A stretch of DNA of 43,756 nucleotides from Candidatus Woesebacteria bacterium GW2011_GWB1_33_38 (lineage in GTDB: Bacteria > Patescibacteriota > Microgenomatia > UBA8517), in contig LBPF01000010.1 of assembly GCA_000990005.1 (NCBI GenBank), forward strand, positions 1 to 43,756, in the 5' to 3' direction. The notes below the pieces were generated by a model that worked only from the letters and a program-made list of their open reading frames with translations, was not told the DNA's origin and did no database searches. The position numbers and the translations under genes were made by a program. This document shows positions 31,019 through 41,603 of this stretch, piece after piece; within the stretch, counting starts at the first letter, position 1; every line of letters begins with the position of its first letter.

Positions 31019-33065
31019 TATCTATACTAGGCCATCTCTCGCTAATTAGTAAAGTACTGTTTCCTAATTCTTTCCACACAGCCTCCGTTACAAAAGGCAT
31101 AAACGGATGAAGAAGTTTGAGAAAATTATTAAGGGCTATTTTTAATTGTTTGGAACTTACTTCACCCTTTTTTGCTCTTTCAATTTCGATATCACAGAAT
31201 TTATGCCAAAAGTTTTCGTATAATAACTCGGCGGCAAGACCAATGCGATAATTTTCTAATAACCCCGTAATTTCGCCTGGTAGAGTCCCTTCAAACCATG
31301 TTGAAAACGCAATGTCGTTAGTTGCGTCATTTTCAAAGTCCTTTACGAATCGAGAAGCGTTCCATATTTTGTTAGAAAAATTACGCATTCCACGAAATGT
31401 ATTTTCTCCAACACTTTTATCCTGAGCTGGAGTTGAGCTCATAACTAATGCAAAACGAAGAGCATCAGTTCCATACTTATCTGCAATCTCAAGTGGATTG
31501 ATGACATTACCTATAGATTTGCTCATCTTACGTCCTTGTTCATCTCGAACAAGTCCATGTAAGTAAACAGTTTTAAAAGGTGATTTTCCAGTCATATAAA
31601 TACCAAGTAGCATCATACGCATAACCCAAAAAGGTAATATGTCATATCCTGTTTCCATAACAGTGGTGGGGTAATAGTTATTAAATACTTCCTCTCCGTT
31701 CGTTTTAAGAGTCAAGTAGGGCCATTGACCTGATGAAAACCAAGTGTCAAAAGTGTCTGTTTCTTGCACCCACTCACCTACAGGTTTATCTATACTTACA
31801 ACGTAATTCCCTTGTGGTGAATACCAAGCGGGAATTTGAATTCCCCAAACAATATTTCTTGATATGTTCCAATCTTTAAGATTCTTTAACCAGTGTCGTA
31901 AAATTTTGTCTTGTCCTGCACCAAGCATGACTGTCTCCTTATTTTCAAGTGCTTTTAAGGCCATGTCAGCAAGTGGTTTTACTTTTATAAAAAATTGTTC
32001 AAGTGGAATTAGTTCTAAAACACTGTGGCATCTATAGCAAGTTCCAACATTATTTTTATAATTATCATCAATTTTTTCTACATGTCCGGATTTCTGTAAA
32101 ATTTTAATTGTTTCCTCACGGGCTGTAAAAACTCTTTTTCCCTTCAATGGTCCACCAATCAATTTTCCTTGCAAATCAATAGCCTTAACAATTGGAAGAC
32201 CGAATTTTTGGGCAATTTCAAAATCATTTAAATCGTGTGCTGGGGTTAATTTAACAATACCGGTACCAAAGTTAGGATCTACAAAATCATCCTCGATTAT
32301 TTCCATTACAGCATGAGTAATTGGATTAAACACTTTTTTGCCCTTTAAGTGTTTAGTTTTTTTATTTTTAGGGTTAATTGCAAGATGAGTATCAACATAA
32401 ATTGGTTCAGGTCTGGTTGTGGCTACAGTTATAAATTGAATAGGTTCGTCAACTAAAAAATATTTTATGTAATATAAGGGGTTAGTTTTTTCTACATGTT
32501 CTACTTCAAGTTCAGAGTAACCAGTACCACATTTTGTACAATAGTTAACCAGTTTTTCGCCTCTATAAATAAGTCCGTCATTGTTTAACTTTACAAATGT
32601 TTCTTTGACCAATTTAACTATATCAGGATCAAGTGTAAATTTAAACTTGCTCCAATCAGCGGAGGCACCAAGTTTTTTCATTTGATTAATTGCTACGTCT
32701 GAATTTTCCTGCACGTAATCCCATATCATCTTGTAGAGAGTGTTTCTATCAAAATCAAATCTAGATTGACCCTTTTTGGCTAATTTCTTTTCAAAAACAA
32801 ACTGCGTTTCTATCCCAGCATGGTCTGTTCCAGGAAGCCATAAAGTTGATTCTCCCAACATTCTATGAAATCTAATTAAGATATCCTCGATAGTTATAAA
32901 CATGGTGTGGCCTATATGCAGGGGATCGTTAGCATTTGGGGGAGGCATAACAATAGTGAACGGTGATTGGTGCTTGGTGATTGGTGAAGGCACAAAGGCA
33001 CCAGATTCTTCCCAATCTTTATAAATTTCATCTTCATAAAGCTTGTGATTGTATTGTTTATCCAT
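30993..33065 (-). CDS. valS: Valyl-tRNA synthetase, compact form
   Basis: At 690 aa it is much shorter than the usual 850-950. Visible are the HIGH motif (PPNANDPLHIGHTMF), the editing domain (FGTGIVKLTPAHDLNDFEIA), zinc-type pairs CTKCG and CYRCH, the KMSKS loop (GRKMSKSIGN) and a short anticodon-binding domain ending at LLISERWPSI. The C-terminal coiled coil is absent. Residues about 26-36 (PSPITKHQSPF) are encoded by a dispersed GTGATTGGTG repeat. A TGA-TACAAT box ends 7 nt before the ATG. It charges tRNA-Val with valine. Confidence 0.95.
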   Translation of the reverse strand: MDKQYNHKLYEDEIYKDWEESGAFVPSPITKHQSPFTIVMPPPNANDPLHIGHTMFITIEDILIRFHRMLGESTLWLPGTDHAGIETQFVFEKKLAKKGQSRFDFDRNTLYKMIWDYVQENSDVAINQMKKLGASADWSKFKFTLDPDIVKLVKETFVKLNNDGLIYRGEKLVNYCTKCGTGYSELEVEHVEKTNPLYYIKYFLVDEPIQFITVATTRPEPIYVDTHLAINPKNKKTKHLKGKKVFNPITHAVMEIIEDDFVDPNFGTGIVKLTPAHDLNDFEIAQKFGLPIVKAIDLQGKLIGGPLKGKRVFTAREETIKILQKSGHVEKIDDNYKNNVGTCYRCHSVLELIPLEQFFIKVKPLADMALKALENKETVMLGAGQDKILRHWLKNLKDWNISRNIVWGIQIPAWYSPQGNYVVSIDKPVGEWVQETDTFDTWFSSGQWPYLTLKTNGEEVFNNYYPTTVMETGYDILPFWVMRMMLLGIYMTGKSPFKTVYLHGLVRDEQGRKMSKSIGNVINPLEIADKYGTDALRFALVMSSTPAQDKSVGENTFRGMRNFSNKIWNASRFVKDFENDATNDIAFSTWFEGTLPGEITGLLENYRIGLAAELLYENFWHKFCDIEIERAKKGEVSSKQLKIALNNFLKLLHPFMPFVTEAVWKELGNSTLLISERWPSIDNGQKEKPL
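32962..32987. repeat. GTGATTGGTG-family repeat inside valS
   Basis: GGTGATTGGTGCTTGGTGAT and TGGTGA encode SPITKHQSP near the ValRS N-terminus, nearly the same peptide as the DnaA linker. Confidence 0.6.
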
Positions 33066-33086
33066 GCCTACAATTGTATCATGAAG

Positions 33087-34118
33087 TTAAAGTTTTAGTC
33101 TTGGATTTCGGTCAACTGAATCATAATCATAAAAATTTTTCATTTTTAATTTTTCATTTTTAATTTTTAGGAACGCAGTAACTCCTATCATTCCTGCATT
33201 ATCCCCATTTAATTTCTTTGTATAAGGGAACGATACTCGCATATCATGTTTTTTTGCTAATAATCTTAATCTCTTTCTTAATTCAATGTTATTAATAACT
33301 CCTCCTCCTGCGAGTAAATTTTTAATTTCAAATTTTTGATTTTTACTTTGAAACTCCAAGACACGTAAAACATGCTCGAAGGCTACATTTTGAAAACTGG
33401 CAGCTAAATCTGCAACATCTTGTTTATTGGGATCTTTAATTGTAGAAAATAATCTGACAAATGCGGTTTTTAAGCCCGAATAACTAAATCTATTCTTAAC
33501 AACGTCATTAATAAGAGGAATAGGAAGTTTATATTTGTTAGGATTTCCCAAACGGGCAATTTTTTCTAAAATAGCTCCCCCAGGGTAACCTAAGCCCAAA
33601 AGTCTTGCACCTTTGTCAAGAGCTTCTCCTAAGGCATCATCTGAAGTTTCAGCTAAAATTTCATAGTCTCCAATATTTTTGACTAAACAAAGCATTGTTG
33701 TCCCTCCCGAGAGTACCAATCCCAACATTGGAAATTTAGCATTTAGTTCTTTAGCGTTTGCGAATGGAGAGAGTAGATGGCCTTCGACGTGATTTATTGG
33801 AATTAGTGGTAAATTATATTTAATAGCGAGTTCTTTGGCTTTATTTATGCCCACTCCAAGGGCAATTCCTAATCCTGGACCAACGGTAACAGCAATTGCA
33901 TCTAAATTTTTGATTTTTAATTCTGAATTCTTAATTGCACAGTCGATGACCCAATCGATTCGTGCCTGGTGTTGTCTTTGTGCGAGGTTTGGCATGACAC
34001 CGCCGAAGCTAGCATGGAGAACGGCTTGGCTCCAAATTTTATTCGAAACGATCTTAGTATCAAACGTAATTGCAGCTGCTGTTTCGTCACAAGATGTATC
34101 TATGGCTAAAATTTTCAT
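33087..34118 (-). CDS. tsaD: tRNA t6A threonylcarbamoyltransferase TsaD
   Basis: The 343-aa protein starts MKILAIDTSCDETAAAI and has AVTVGPGLGIALGVGI, the metal-binding HVEGH, LVLSGGTTMLCLV, DDALGEALDKGARLLGLGYPGG and LLAGGGVINN, all TsaD landmarks. It transfers the threonylcarbamoyl group to A37 of tRNAs reading ANN codons. Three short segments (IKNSELKIKN, KNQKFEIKN and LKIKNEKLKMKN) are encoded by TTAATTTTT-type dispersed repeats and sit in loops or at the C-terminus. The partner genes tsaC-tsaE are directly upstream, 13 bp away. Confidence 0.96.
   Translation of the reverse strand: MKILAIDTSCDETAAAITFDTKIVSNKIWSQAVLHASFGGVMPNLAQRQHQARIDWVIDCAIKNSELKIKNLDAIAVTVGPGLGIALGVGINKAKELAIKYNLPLIPINHVEGHLLSPFANAKELNAKFPMLGLVLSGGTTMLCLVKNIGDYEILAETSDDALGEALDKGARLLGLGYPGGAILEKIARLGNPNKYKLPIPLINDVVKNRFSYSGLKTAFVRLFSTIKDPNKQDVADLAASFQNVAFEHVLRVLEFQSKNQKFEIKNLLAGGGVINNIELRKRLRLLAKKHDMRVSFPYTKKLNGDNAGMIGVTAFLKIKNEKLKMKNFYDYDSVDRNPRLKL
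33131..33170. repeat. TTAATTTTTCATTTTT-family repeat in tsaD, 3' part
   Basis: CATTTTTAATTTTT occurs twice in tandem, encoding LKIKNEKLKMKNF on the minus strand near the TsaD C-terminus. Confidence 0.6.
33316..33354. repeat. TTAATTTCAAATTTTTGA-family repeat in tsaD, middle
   Basis: The stretch encodes SKNQKFEIKN just before LLAGGGV and belongs to the same family as the two other tsaD insertions. Confidence 0.55.
33905..33940. repeat. TTGATTTTTAATTCTGAATT-family repeat in tsaD, 5' part
   Basis: The stretch encodes IKNSELKIKN just before the conserved AVTVGPGLG strand of TsaD. Confidence 0.55.
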
Positions 34119-34131
34119 ATGAAATATATGT

Positions 34132-35202
34132 TTATAAATTTCCCCAACTAATTAAGCGATCGGTTAGGTTTTTGGCATATTTTATTTTTACCCAAACAAT
34201 TATTGCGTCGTCGGCGCGCTTTCTAATTTCACTTCTGATTCTATTAGCCCATTCAATTGCTATGACAGATTTTTGATTTATCAAATTATCGTTTACTAAC
34301 TGCTTAAATTCACTGTTTGGTTCAATCATTCTCCAAGTATCAATATGAACAAGTGATTGATGGTTAGTTAATAGTGAATAGTGAAGTAATAAATCATAAC
34401 TAGGTGAAGTAATTTGCTCTTTTATTCCCATTGCACGGGCAAGGCCTTTAACAAAAATAGTTTTACCTACACCCATTTCTCCTTCTAGACAAAAGACAAT
34501 TGCTCTTTTTCCAGAATATTCTTCATATTTTTGCCAAAGTTCTTTAGCAATATTTTGGGTATTTTCTTCACTTCTCGAGAGTACTTCATTTTTATCTTTA
34601 AGTTTAATATCTCCCTGTCTTAAAATTACAAGTTCATCATCTAAAGTTGTATCAATAACTGTTGATGGTTCATTGTGTGCTAATTCCCCCGCATCAATCA
34701 TTAGATCAATTAACCTCTTTTGTTTTTCTGAAATGTTATCCAAAATGTCTGTTAATTTGTAAGGTCTTCTTTGATAACTAGCATTTGCTGAGGTAGTAGT
34801 TATTGGCTTTCCAAACTTTTTAATTACTTCTAAACAAAATTGATAGTCAGGTATTCTAATACCTAACGTACCATTTTCTGCTTCTACACCGCTAGCTACT
34901 GTATGTTTTCCTGTAGAAACAACAGTTACAGGACCTGGCAAAAATCTTTTATACAAATCTTTTGCAGTCTTATTTAAAACAACATATTTTTCAGCCATAT
35001 TAATATGGGTTACCCCAATTGAAAAAGGCTTACCAAACGGTCTGTTTTTAAAAGAAATTAGTTTTAAAACAGCTCTAGGGTTTGTTGCGTCAACTGCTGC
35101 AATATATACAGTTTCAGTTGCCATAAAGACAAGTTTTCCATTAGACAAAAAATCAACTACAATATCAACTGCATTTTTGTTTTCTTTAACGATTTTCATC
35201 AT
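34132..35202 (-). CDS. Fused TsaC-TsaE protein for t6A biosynthesis
   Basis: The N-terminal part (about 1-200) is a YrdC/TsaC domain that makes threonylcarbamoyl-AMP: MATETVYIAAVDATN, KNRPFGKPFSIGV, RFLPGPVTVV, GTLGIRIPDY, TTTSANAS, STVIDTT. The first motif departs from the usual PTETVYGLG. The C-terminal part (about 220-356) is TsaE, the ATPase that resets TsaD: LEGEMGVGKTIFVKGLARAMG, then SPSYDLL, HIDTWR and IEWANRI. The segment SLLTNHQSLV is repeat-encoded. The ATG at 35202 gives the family-like start; the frame is open from 35235 inside the dedA gene. Confidence 0.92.
   Translation of the reverse strand: MMKIVKENKNAVDIVVDFLSNGKLVFMATETVYIAAVDATNPRAVLKLISFKNRPFGKPFSIGVTHINMAEKYVVLNKTAKDLYKRFLPGPVTVVSTGKHTVASGVEAENGTLGIRIPDYQFCLEVIKKFGKPITTTSANASYQRRPYKLTDILDNISEKQKRLIDLMIDAGELAHNEPSTVIDTTLDDELVILRQGDIKLKDKNEVLSRSEENTQNIAKELWQKYEEYSGKRAIVFCLEGEMGVGKTIFVKGLARAMGIKEQITSPSYDLLLHYSLLTNHQSLVHIDTWRMIEPNSEFKQLVNDNLINQKSVIAIEWANRIRSEIRKRADDAIIVWVKIKYAKNLTDRLISWGNL
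34350..34390. repeat. GTGATTGATGGTTAGTTAAT-family repeat in the TsaE part
   Basis: AAGTGATTGATGGTTAGTTA followed by ATAGTGAATAGTGAAG encodes HYSLLTNHQSLV between the YDLL and HIDTWR elements of TsaE, sharing TNHQS with the DnaA linker. Confidence 0.55.
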
Positions 35203-35821
35203 GGGGTTTGTCTTTCTTGAAATGGTGATATTCATGTTTTATTGCGCGGGCAATAACAAAAACAGCAATTGCTAGAAAAACCCAAGCAAGAATTCCTATA
35301 CCACTTATAATATTTTTTAAATACTCCTTTTCATATCCTGCAAAGTAACCCAATATTGTCATTAATGACACCCATGTAATTGATGCAACATAGGCATAAA
35401 TATTAAATTTCAAAAAGTTAATTTTCTCAACTCCTGCGATATAACTAATCCAAAATCTTGTTAAGTTAGCCATCATTGAAGTTGTTAGAATTACGGCTCC
35501 ATTATTTTTTAATATTCTTCTAGCAAAGTCAGCATTTTTTTCTTGATGCAGTTTTTTAACAAGCCACATACCAGTTTTACTTCCTAAAGCATAGGCCAAA
35601 ATAAAAGCAAGCCATGCGCCAAACGTGCCAGCAATAATTATTGGTACAAGATTTAACGTTTCACTTCCATTTGCAAGATAACCTGCAATTACAAGTATTA
35701 CTCCACCAGGAACAGCCCAACCAAAAGGTGTTATTTCAATTAAACTGCCTAAAAAAATCATTGGGTAACCAAACTTTTCAAAAAGTGAAGTGATTAGGTT
35801 TAACAACTCATTAATCTCCAT
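35186..35821 (-). CDS. DedA-family (VTT) membrane protein
   Basis: The 211-aa protein has LIEITPFGWAVPGGVILVIA with GYLANG following, AGTFGAWLAFILAYALGSKTG and the helix-turn LTRFWISYIAGVEKINFLKF, the DedA/SNARE-associated landmarks; DedA proteins move lipids such as undecaprenyl phosphate. The frame extends eight codons upstream, but a GATATAAT box (minus strand 35833-35828) lies inside that extension, 6 nt before the ATG at 35821. I therefore place the start there. The gene overlaps tsaC-E by 17 bp. Confidence 0.9.
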   Translation of the reverse strand: MEINELLNLITSLFEKFGYPMIFLGSLIEITPFGWAVPGGVILVIAGYLANGSETLNLVPIIIAGTFGAWLAFILAYALGSKTGMWLVKKLHQEKNADFARRILKNNGAVILTTSMMANLTRFWISYIAGVEKINFLKFNIYAYVASITWVSLMTILGYFAGYEKEYLKNIISGIGILAWVFLAIAVFVIARAIKHEYHHFKKDKPHDENR

Positions 35822-35828
35822 CAGGCTA

Positions 35829-37508
35829 TTATATCCCAGTTCCACGTAGATATACAGCTTGCCAAGATCTGTAGTTACTTACAAATTTTTGGTCAATTAA
35901 TGTTTCCCCGTTTCGTACGACTTTATAGTCAAAGACAACTTTTGCTCCCCAAGCTTTATGTTCAATTTGTTTAATTGTTCCGGTAGGGAGTGTTGGGTCG
36001 TCTACATATAAATCTGGTGGAGGTGCAGTTTGAGACGTAATAATTGGTTTTGTGGTTGTTGCCACTCTTCCATCATTTGTACCATAAATTTCAAATGTAA
36101 AAGTCAAATTAGTTAAATTTATTGTCGGCTGAATTAAGATATAGGCAGGTGTATCATTTTTAAATTTCAAGTCTGTAGTTGGAGAATAAACAGTTGCATC
36201 AAGTCCTGGAGGAAAACCCTGTTCATAGTAACCAACCCGATAAGCATGAGCTCTTCTTTCAAGAATTGGCAAGCCTGCTGAAAGTAGTGCTCTAAAAAGA
36301 GTTGTTGAAACCTGACAAACCCCCCCACCATCACCTAGAACTGTTTTTCCATCCTTAATTACGTAGGCAGCCTTATACCCAGTTAGACTGCTAACATCCC
36401 CCAAAATATTATTGAAGGAAACCTCTTCATTTGGTGGAATTAAAACACCTTTAAATCTTGATTGAGCAAGGTTAACATTATATATTCTATTGGCAATTGA
36501 ACCTTTAAAATTAGAGTCGCCTCTACCCAACAAGGTGTTTATCCCTAGATCATTTACGTCTTCATTTTTAATTTTTGCAGGATATATAATAACTGGAATG
36601 TCTAAAGTTACAGCTTTGCTGTCAGAGTTTAATAAACTGTTCAAAGCTATCCAAATATTTTCAACAAGTTTATCTTCATTAATAGTTATGCCATCTTTGG
36701 ATGGTGTAAACTCCTTGACAATGTTATTTTCAACTATAAATACTGAATCCTGAGGATTTCGATTTACAGTTCTTGAAGCTTTTTCAATTTGATCCTCGAT
36801 TGCTTCTTGGTTACAAACCCCCTTAGGATCAAGTAACTCTAAAAGGTCATTGTCAGATAATTTAATAGTATGTTCTTCAAAAATAAAAATAATTTCTTTA
36901 CCGATAAGTTTGGTGGCCCTCATCTTGTAATTTTCTAATTCAGTAGGTTTGAGTGAAGTATCTACTTCTTTGGTATTAAAATTAAATTCCTCGTTAACTT
37001 GCAGGGAAATATTTGAAAGAATTTTACTTTCAATTTCATTAATATCAATTTCAACTCCATTTTTACCTGGGTTAACAACAATAGCGTCATTTACTATTTT
37101 GACAGATGGTTTAATGGGTTCAGTGCCAGTTTTCGAGGAAATAATCAAAAGAGATTCAGTTAATTTCTCTTTTTCAAAATTTAATTTAAGACCTAAATTG
37201 ACAGGTTTAAAAATAAGTTTTAACTTATTCGGATAATTGTAGGCTCTTTCTACACTTCCAACCACATCATAACTAAGATCAATTTCAGAGGTTAGAATTT
37301 CATAATTTACTCCATTTATTTTAAAGGTAATCTTTTCTGGGACCTTTATTTTTTCAGATAGAATATACACGGCTTCTTCTTTACTTTTGTCGCCAATATA
37401 TGTTCCAGCAACATATATGTTGAGATAGATTTTGTTTACAAAAGGAATAGTAATAATTAAGATAAAAAATAATAAAGCAACACAAAAATATATAAAGATT
37501 TTGGTCAT
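35829..37508 (-). CDS. VanW family protein with peptidoglycan-binding-like domains
   Basis: The 559-aa protein has one N-terminal membrane helix (FIYFCVALLFFILIITIPF). Two repeats of the PG_binding_4/YoaR type follow (about 30-290). The VanW domain covers about 325-455: FKGVLIPPNEEVSFNNILG, GYKAAYVIKDGK, DGGGVCQVSTTLFRALLSAGL and RRAHAYRVGYYEQGFPPGLD. A C-terminal G5-like or linker segment follows. VanW proteins are surface proteins of unknown activity. A TATCAT box 5 nt before the ATG at 37508 decides the start over an ATG five codons upstream. It is divergent from the solute-binding protein gene. Confidence 0.88.
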   Translation of the reverse strand: MTKIFIYFCVALLFFILIITIPFVNKIYLNIYVAGTYIGDKSKEEAVYILSEKIKVPEKITFKINGVNYEILTSEIDLSYDVVGSVERAYNYPNKLKLIFKPVNLGLKLNFEKEKLTESLLIISSKTGTEPIKPSVKIVNDAIVVNPGKNGVEIDINEIESKILSNISLQVNEEFNFNTKEVDTSLKPTELENYKMRATKLIGKEIIFIFEEHTIKLSDNDLLELLDPKGVCNQEAIEDQIEKASRTVNRNPQDSVFIVENNIVKEFTPSKDGITINEDKLVENIWIALNSLLNSDSKAVTLDIPVIIYPAKIKNEDVNDLGINTLLGRGDSNFKGSIANRIYNVNLAQSRFKGVLIPPNEEVSFNNILGDVSSLTGYKAAYVIKDGKTVLGDGGGVCQVSTTLFRALLSAGLPILERRAHAYRVGYYEQGFPPGLDATVYSPTTDLKFKNDTPAYILIQPTINLTNLTFTFEIYGTNDGRVATTTKPIITSQTAPPPDLYVDDPTLPTGTIKQIEHKAWGAKVVFDYKVVRNGETLIDQKFVSNYRSWQAVYLRGTGI

Positions 37509-37529
37509 GAGATATGATACCATTTATAT

Positions 37530-38858
37530 GTGGAAACAGAAAAAAAGAAATTTCCAATTAAAAAACTCCTTACAGTAATTGGCGCACTTTTAGTTGTTGT
37601 TGTTTTGGGGTTTTTGGTAAAGACTTTGTTTTTTAAAAATACAAATATTGGATCAGGAGGAGAAATTGTATGGTGGGGACTTTGGGAAGATGATGCAACA
37701 ATTGCAACACTAATTAGTAGCTATCAAGCTAAAAATCCCAATGTAAAGATTAAATATGTTAAGCAATCAAAGGAAGATTACAGAGAGAGACTAACAAATG
37801 CTCTTGTCAAAGGAACAGGCCCTGATATTTTTAGGTATCACAATACTTGGGTTCCAATGTTTAGAGCTGAGCTTGATAAGATACCGTCGAGTGTCTATTC
37901 AGTAGCAGATTTTGCAAATACTTTTTACCCCGTAGCGGTTGCTGATTTGACTAATGGAACTTCTCTCGTTGGTATACCTTTAGAATATGACGGCTTAACA
38001 CTTTTTATAAATGAAGACATTTTTGAACAAAGTGGTAAAAGCATCCCCACTACTTGGAACGATGTTAGACAAACTTCTCGTGAATTAACCATTAAGGATG
38101 AGAGAGGAAGTATTACTCAGTCAGGAATTGCTTTAGGAAGGACCGAAAATGTAGATCATTGGCCAGAGATACTTGGATTAATGATGCTTCAAAACGGGGT
38201 AGATTTAACACACCCCACTGGAAAGCTTGCAGAAGATGCTTTAGAATTTTACACAATTTTTTCTTCAGTTGACGGTGTTTGGGATGCAACATTACCTTCC
38301 TCAACAGTAGCTTTTGCTGGTGGAAAAGTAGCAATGTATTTAGGTCCCTCTTGGCGAGCATTTGAAATACGTCTACAAAATCCAAACTTGAGATTTAAAA
38401 CTGTATTAGTTCCACAGTTACCCAAAACTTCTGCTAATGAACCAGATGTAAACTATGCCAGTTATTGGGCAGAAGGAGTTTCTGTTAAAAGTAAAAATAA
38501 AGTAGAATCGTGGAAGTTTTTAAAGTATTTGTCAGAAAAGGAAAACTTGCAAAGCTTTTATCAAACAGCATCAAAAGTCAGAATGTTCGGAGAACCATAT
38601 CCAAGGGTGGACATGGAAACTCTTCTTTCTGATCATCCAATAATCGGTTCAACCGTAAAAGGTGCAAAAACAGCACAGACTTGGTTTTTGCAAAGTAGAA
38701 CCTGGGATGGACCCACTGGCATAAATAGTCAAATCAATAAATATTTTGAAGATGCAGTTAATGCTGTTAACTCAGGAAAAGAAGTAGCAAAATCTCTTGA
38801 GCCTGTTGCTTCCGGTGTAATTCAGGTATTATCACAGTATGGAATTAAGATCCAATAA
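37530..38858 (+). CDS. Extracellular solute-binding protein (family 1), membrane-anchored
   Basis: The 442-aa protein has an uncleaved-looking N-terminal helix (LLTVIGALLVVVVLGFLV) instead of a lipobox. The SBP_bac_1 fold follows: IVWWGLWEDDATIATLISSY, ALVKGTGPDIFRYHNTW, LVGIPLEYDGLTLFINEDIF, FAGGKVAMYLGPSW and YWAEGVSVKSK. These proteins bind sugars or other solutes for ABC importers, yet no permease or ATPase gene is adjacent. The start is GTG 37530. It shares a 21-bp intergenic region with the VanW gene. Confidence 0.85.
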   Translation: METEKKKFPIKKLLTVIGALLVVVVLGFLVKTLFFKNTNIGSGGEIVWWGLWEDDATIATLISSYQAKNPNVKIKYVKQSKEDYRERLTNALVKGTGPDIFRYHNTWVPMFRAELDKIPSSVYSVADFANTFYPVAVADLTNGTSLVGIPLEYDGLTLFINEDIFEQSGKSIPTTWNDVRQTSRELTIKDERGSITQSGIALGRTENVDHWPEILGLMMLQNGVDLTHPTGKLAEDALEFYTIFSSVDGVWDATLPSSTVAFAGGKVAMYLGPSWRAFEIRLQNPNLRFKTVLVPQLPKTSANEPDVNYASYWAEGVSVKSKNKVESWKFLKYLSEKENLQSFYQTASKVRMFGEPYPRVDMETLLSDHPIIGSTVKGAKTAQTWFLQSRTWDGPTGINSQINKYFEDAVNAVNSGKEVAKSLEPVASGVIQVLSQYGIKIQ

Positions 38859-39633
38859 TTTTTCATCCATCAAATATCACGATATTTTTGATTTTAAGCT
38901 AACAAAAGAAGAACTTGTTAGATGGCAGTATAAGCAAAGCTTGCCTTCTGCTGAAGGTAAAAATCTTAAAGAAACAACGCGTGGCATTAAAAACAAAAGT
39001 AGACTTCAAAGAGAAATATATTCTCAAGAAAAACTAAAAATTGCAAAAAAAACAGCTAAGTTAATTTCAATTCTTCCAACAGTTAAATTTATTGGAATAA
39101 CTGGAGCCTTGGCTATGAATAATGCGGGTAAAAATAGTGATATAGATTTAATGATTGTAACTTCTCACAACAAGTTATGGACAACACGTTTATTAGTTTA
39201 TGGATTGTTATGGGTTACTGATTACAAATTAAGAAAACCAAAAAATGATATTGAAAAAGACAGACTTTGTCTTAATCTATGGCTTGATGAGCAAGATTTG
39301 GTTTGGAGTAAATCTGATAGAAACATTTATACCGCCCACGAGATTGCTCAAATTGTGCCACTTATTAATAAAGACAAAACATATGAAAAATTTCTGTGGG
39401 AAAATCGCTGGATTCTTAATTTTTGGCCAAATAGTGTTGAAATTCTAAACCCTAATATCGAAAAACTAAACAAATCACAATTATTAATATTTAATTCTTT
39501 AAATTTGATTGCATATAAATTGCAATATTTGTATATGAAACCAAAAATCACTCGTGAAGTGGTTACTCTTACTCGTGCCATCTTCCATCCGAACGACTGG
39601 GGGAAAGTAGTAATTGCTAAACTATCCTCTTGA
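38839..39633 (+). CDS. Nucleotidyltransferase-like protein
   Basis: The 264-aa protein contains VKFIGITGALAMNNAGKNSD followed by IDLMIV, the GSx...DxD core of the pol-beta nucleotidyltransferase superfamily (here GA in place of GS). A helical region with TTRLLVYGLLWVTDYKLR and LCLNLWLDEQDLVW follows. The N-terminus (YHDIFDFKLTKEELVRWQY) is a helical extension found with such proteins in CPR and Archaea. The substrate is unknown. It overlaps the solute-binding protein gene by 20 bp and precedes the groES promoter. Confidence 0.7.
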   Translation: MELRSNNFSSIKYHDIFDFKLTKEELVRWQYKQSLPSAEGKNLKETTRGIKNKSRLQREIYSQEKLKIAKKTAKLISILPTVKFIGITGALAMNNAGKNSDIDLMIVTSHNKLWTTRLLVYGLLWVTDYKLRKPKNDIEKDRLCLNLWLDEQDLVWSKSDRNIYTAHEIAQIVPLINKDKTYEKFLWENRWILNFWPNSVEILNPNIEKLNKSQLLIFNSLNLIAYKLQYLYMKPKITREVVTLTRAIFHPNDWGKVVIAKLSS

Positions 39634-39682
39634 CACAAGAAAGTTACTATGTAAAAATAGCACTCAAGCATATTAATTGCCA

Positions 39683-39683
<1 letters not shown>
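39630..39683 (+). promoter_or_regulatory. groES promoter with a CIRCE-like operator
   Basis: TTGACA (39630-39635), 16-bp spacer, TAAAAA (39652-39657). The left half ATAGCACTC (39657-39665) matches the CIRCE half TTAGCACTC at 8 of 9. After exactly 9 bases, AATTGCCAA (39675-39683) matches GAGTGCTAA at 6 of 9. The operator runs from the -10 to the ATG, so HrcA binding would block transcription of groES-groEL. Confidence 0.65.
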
Positions 39684-41601
<1,918 letters not shown>

Positions 41602-41603
41602 GC

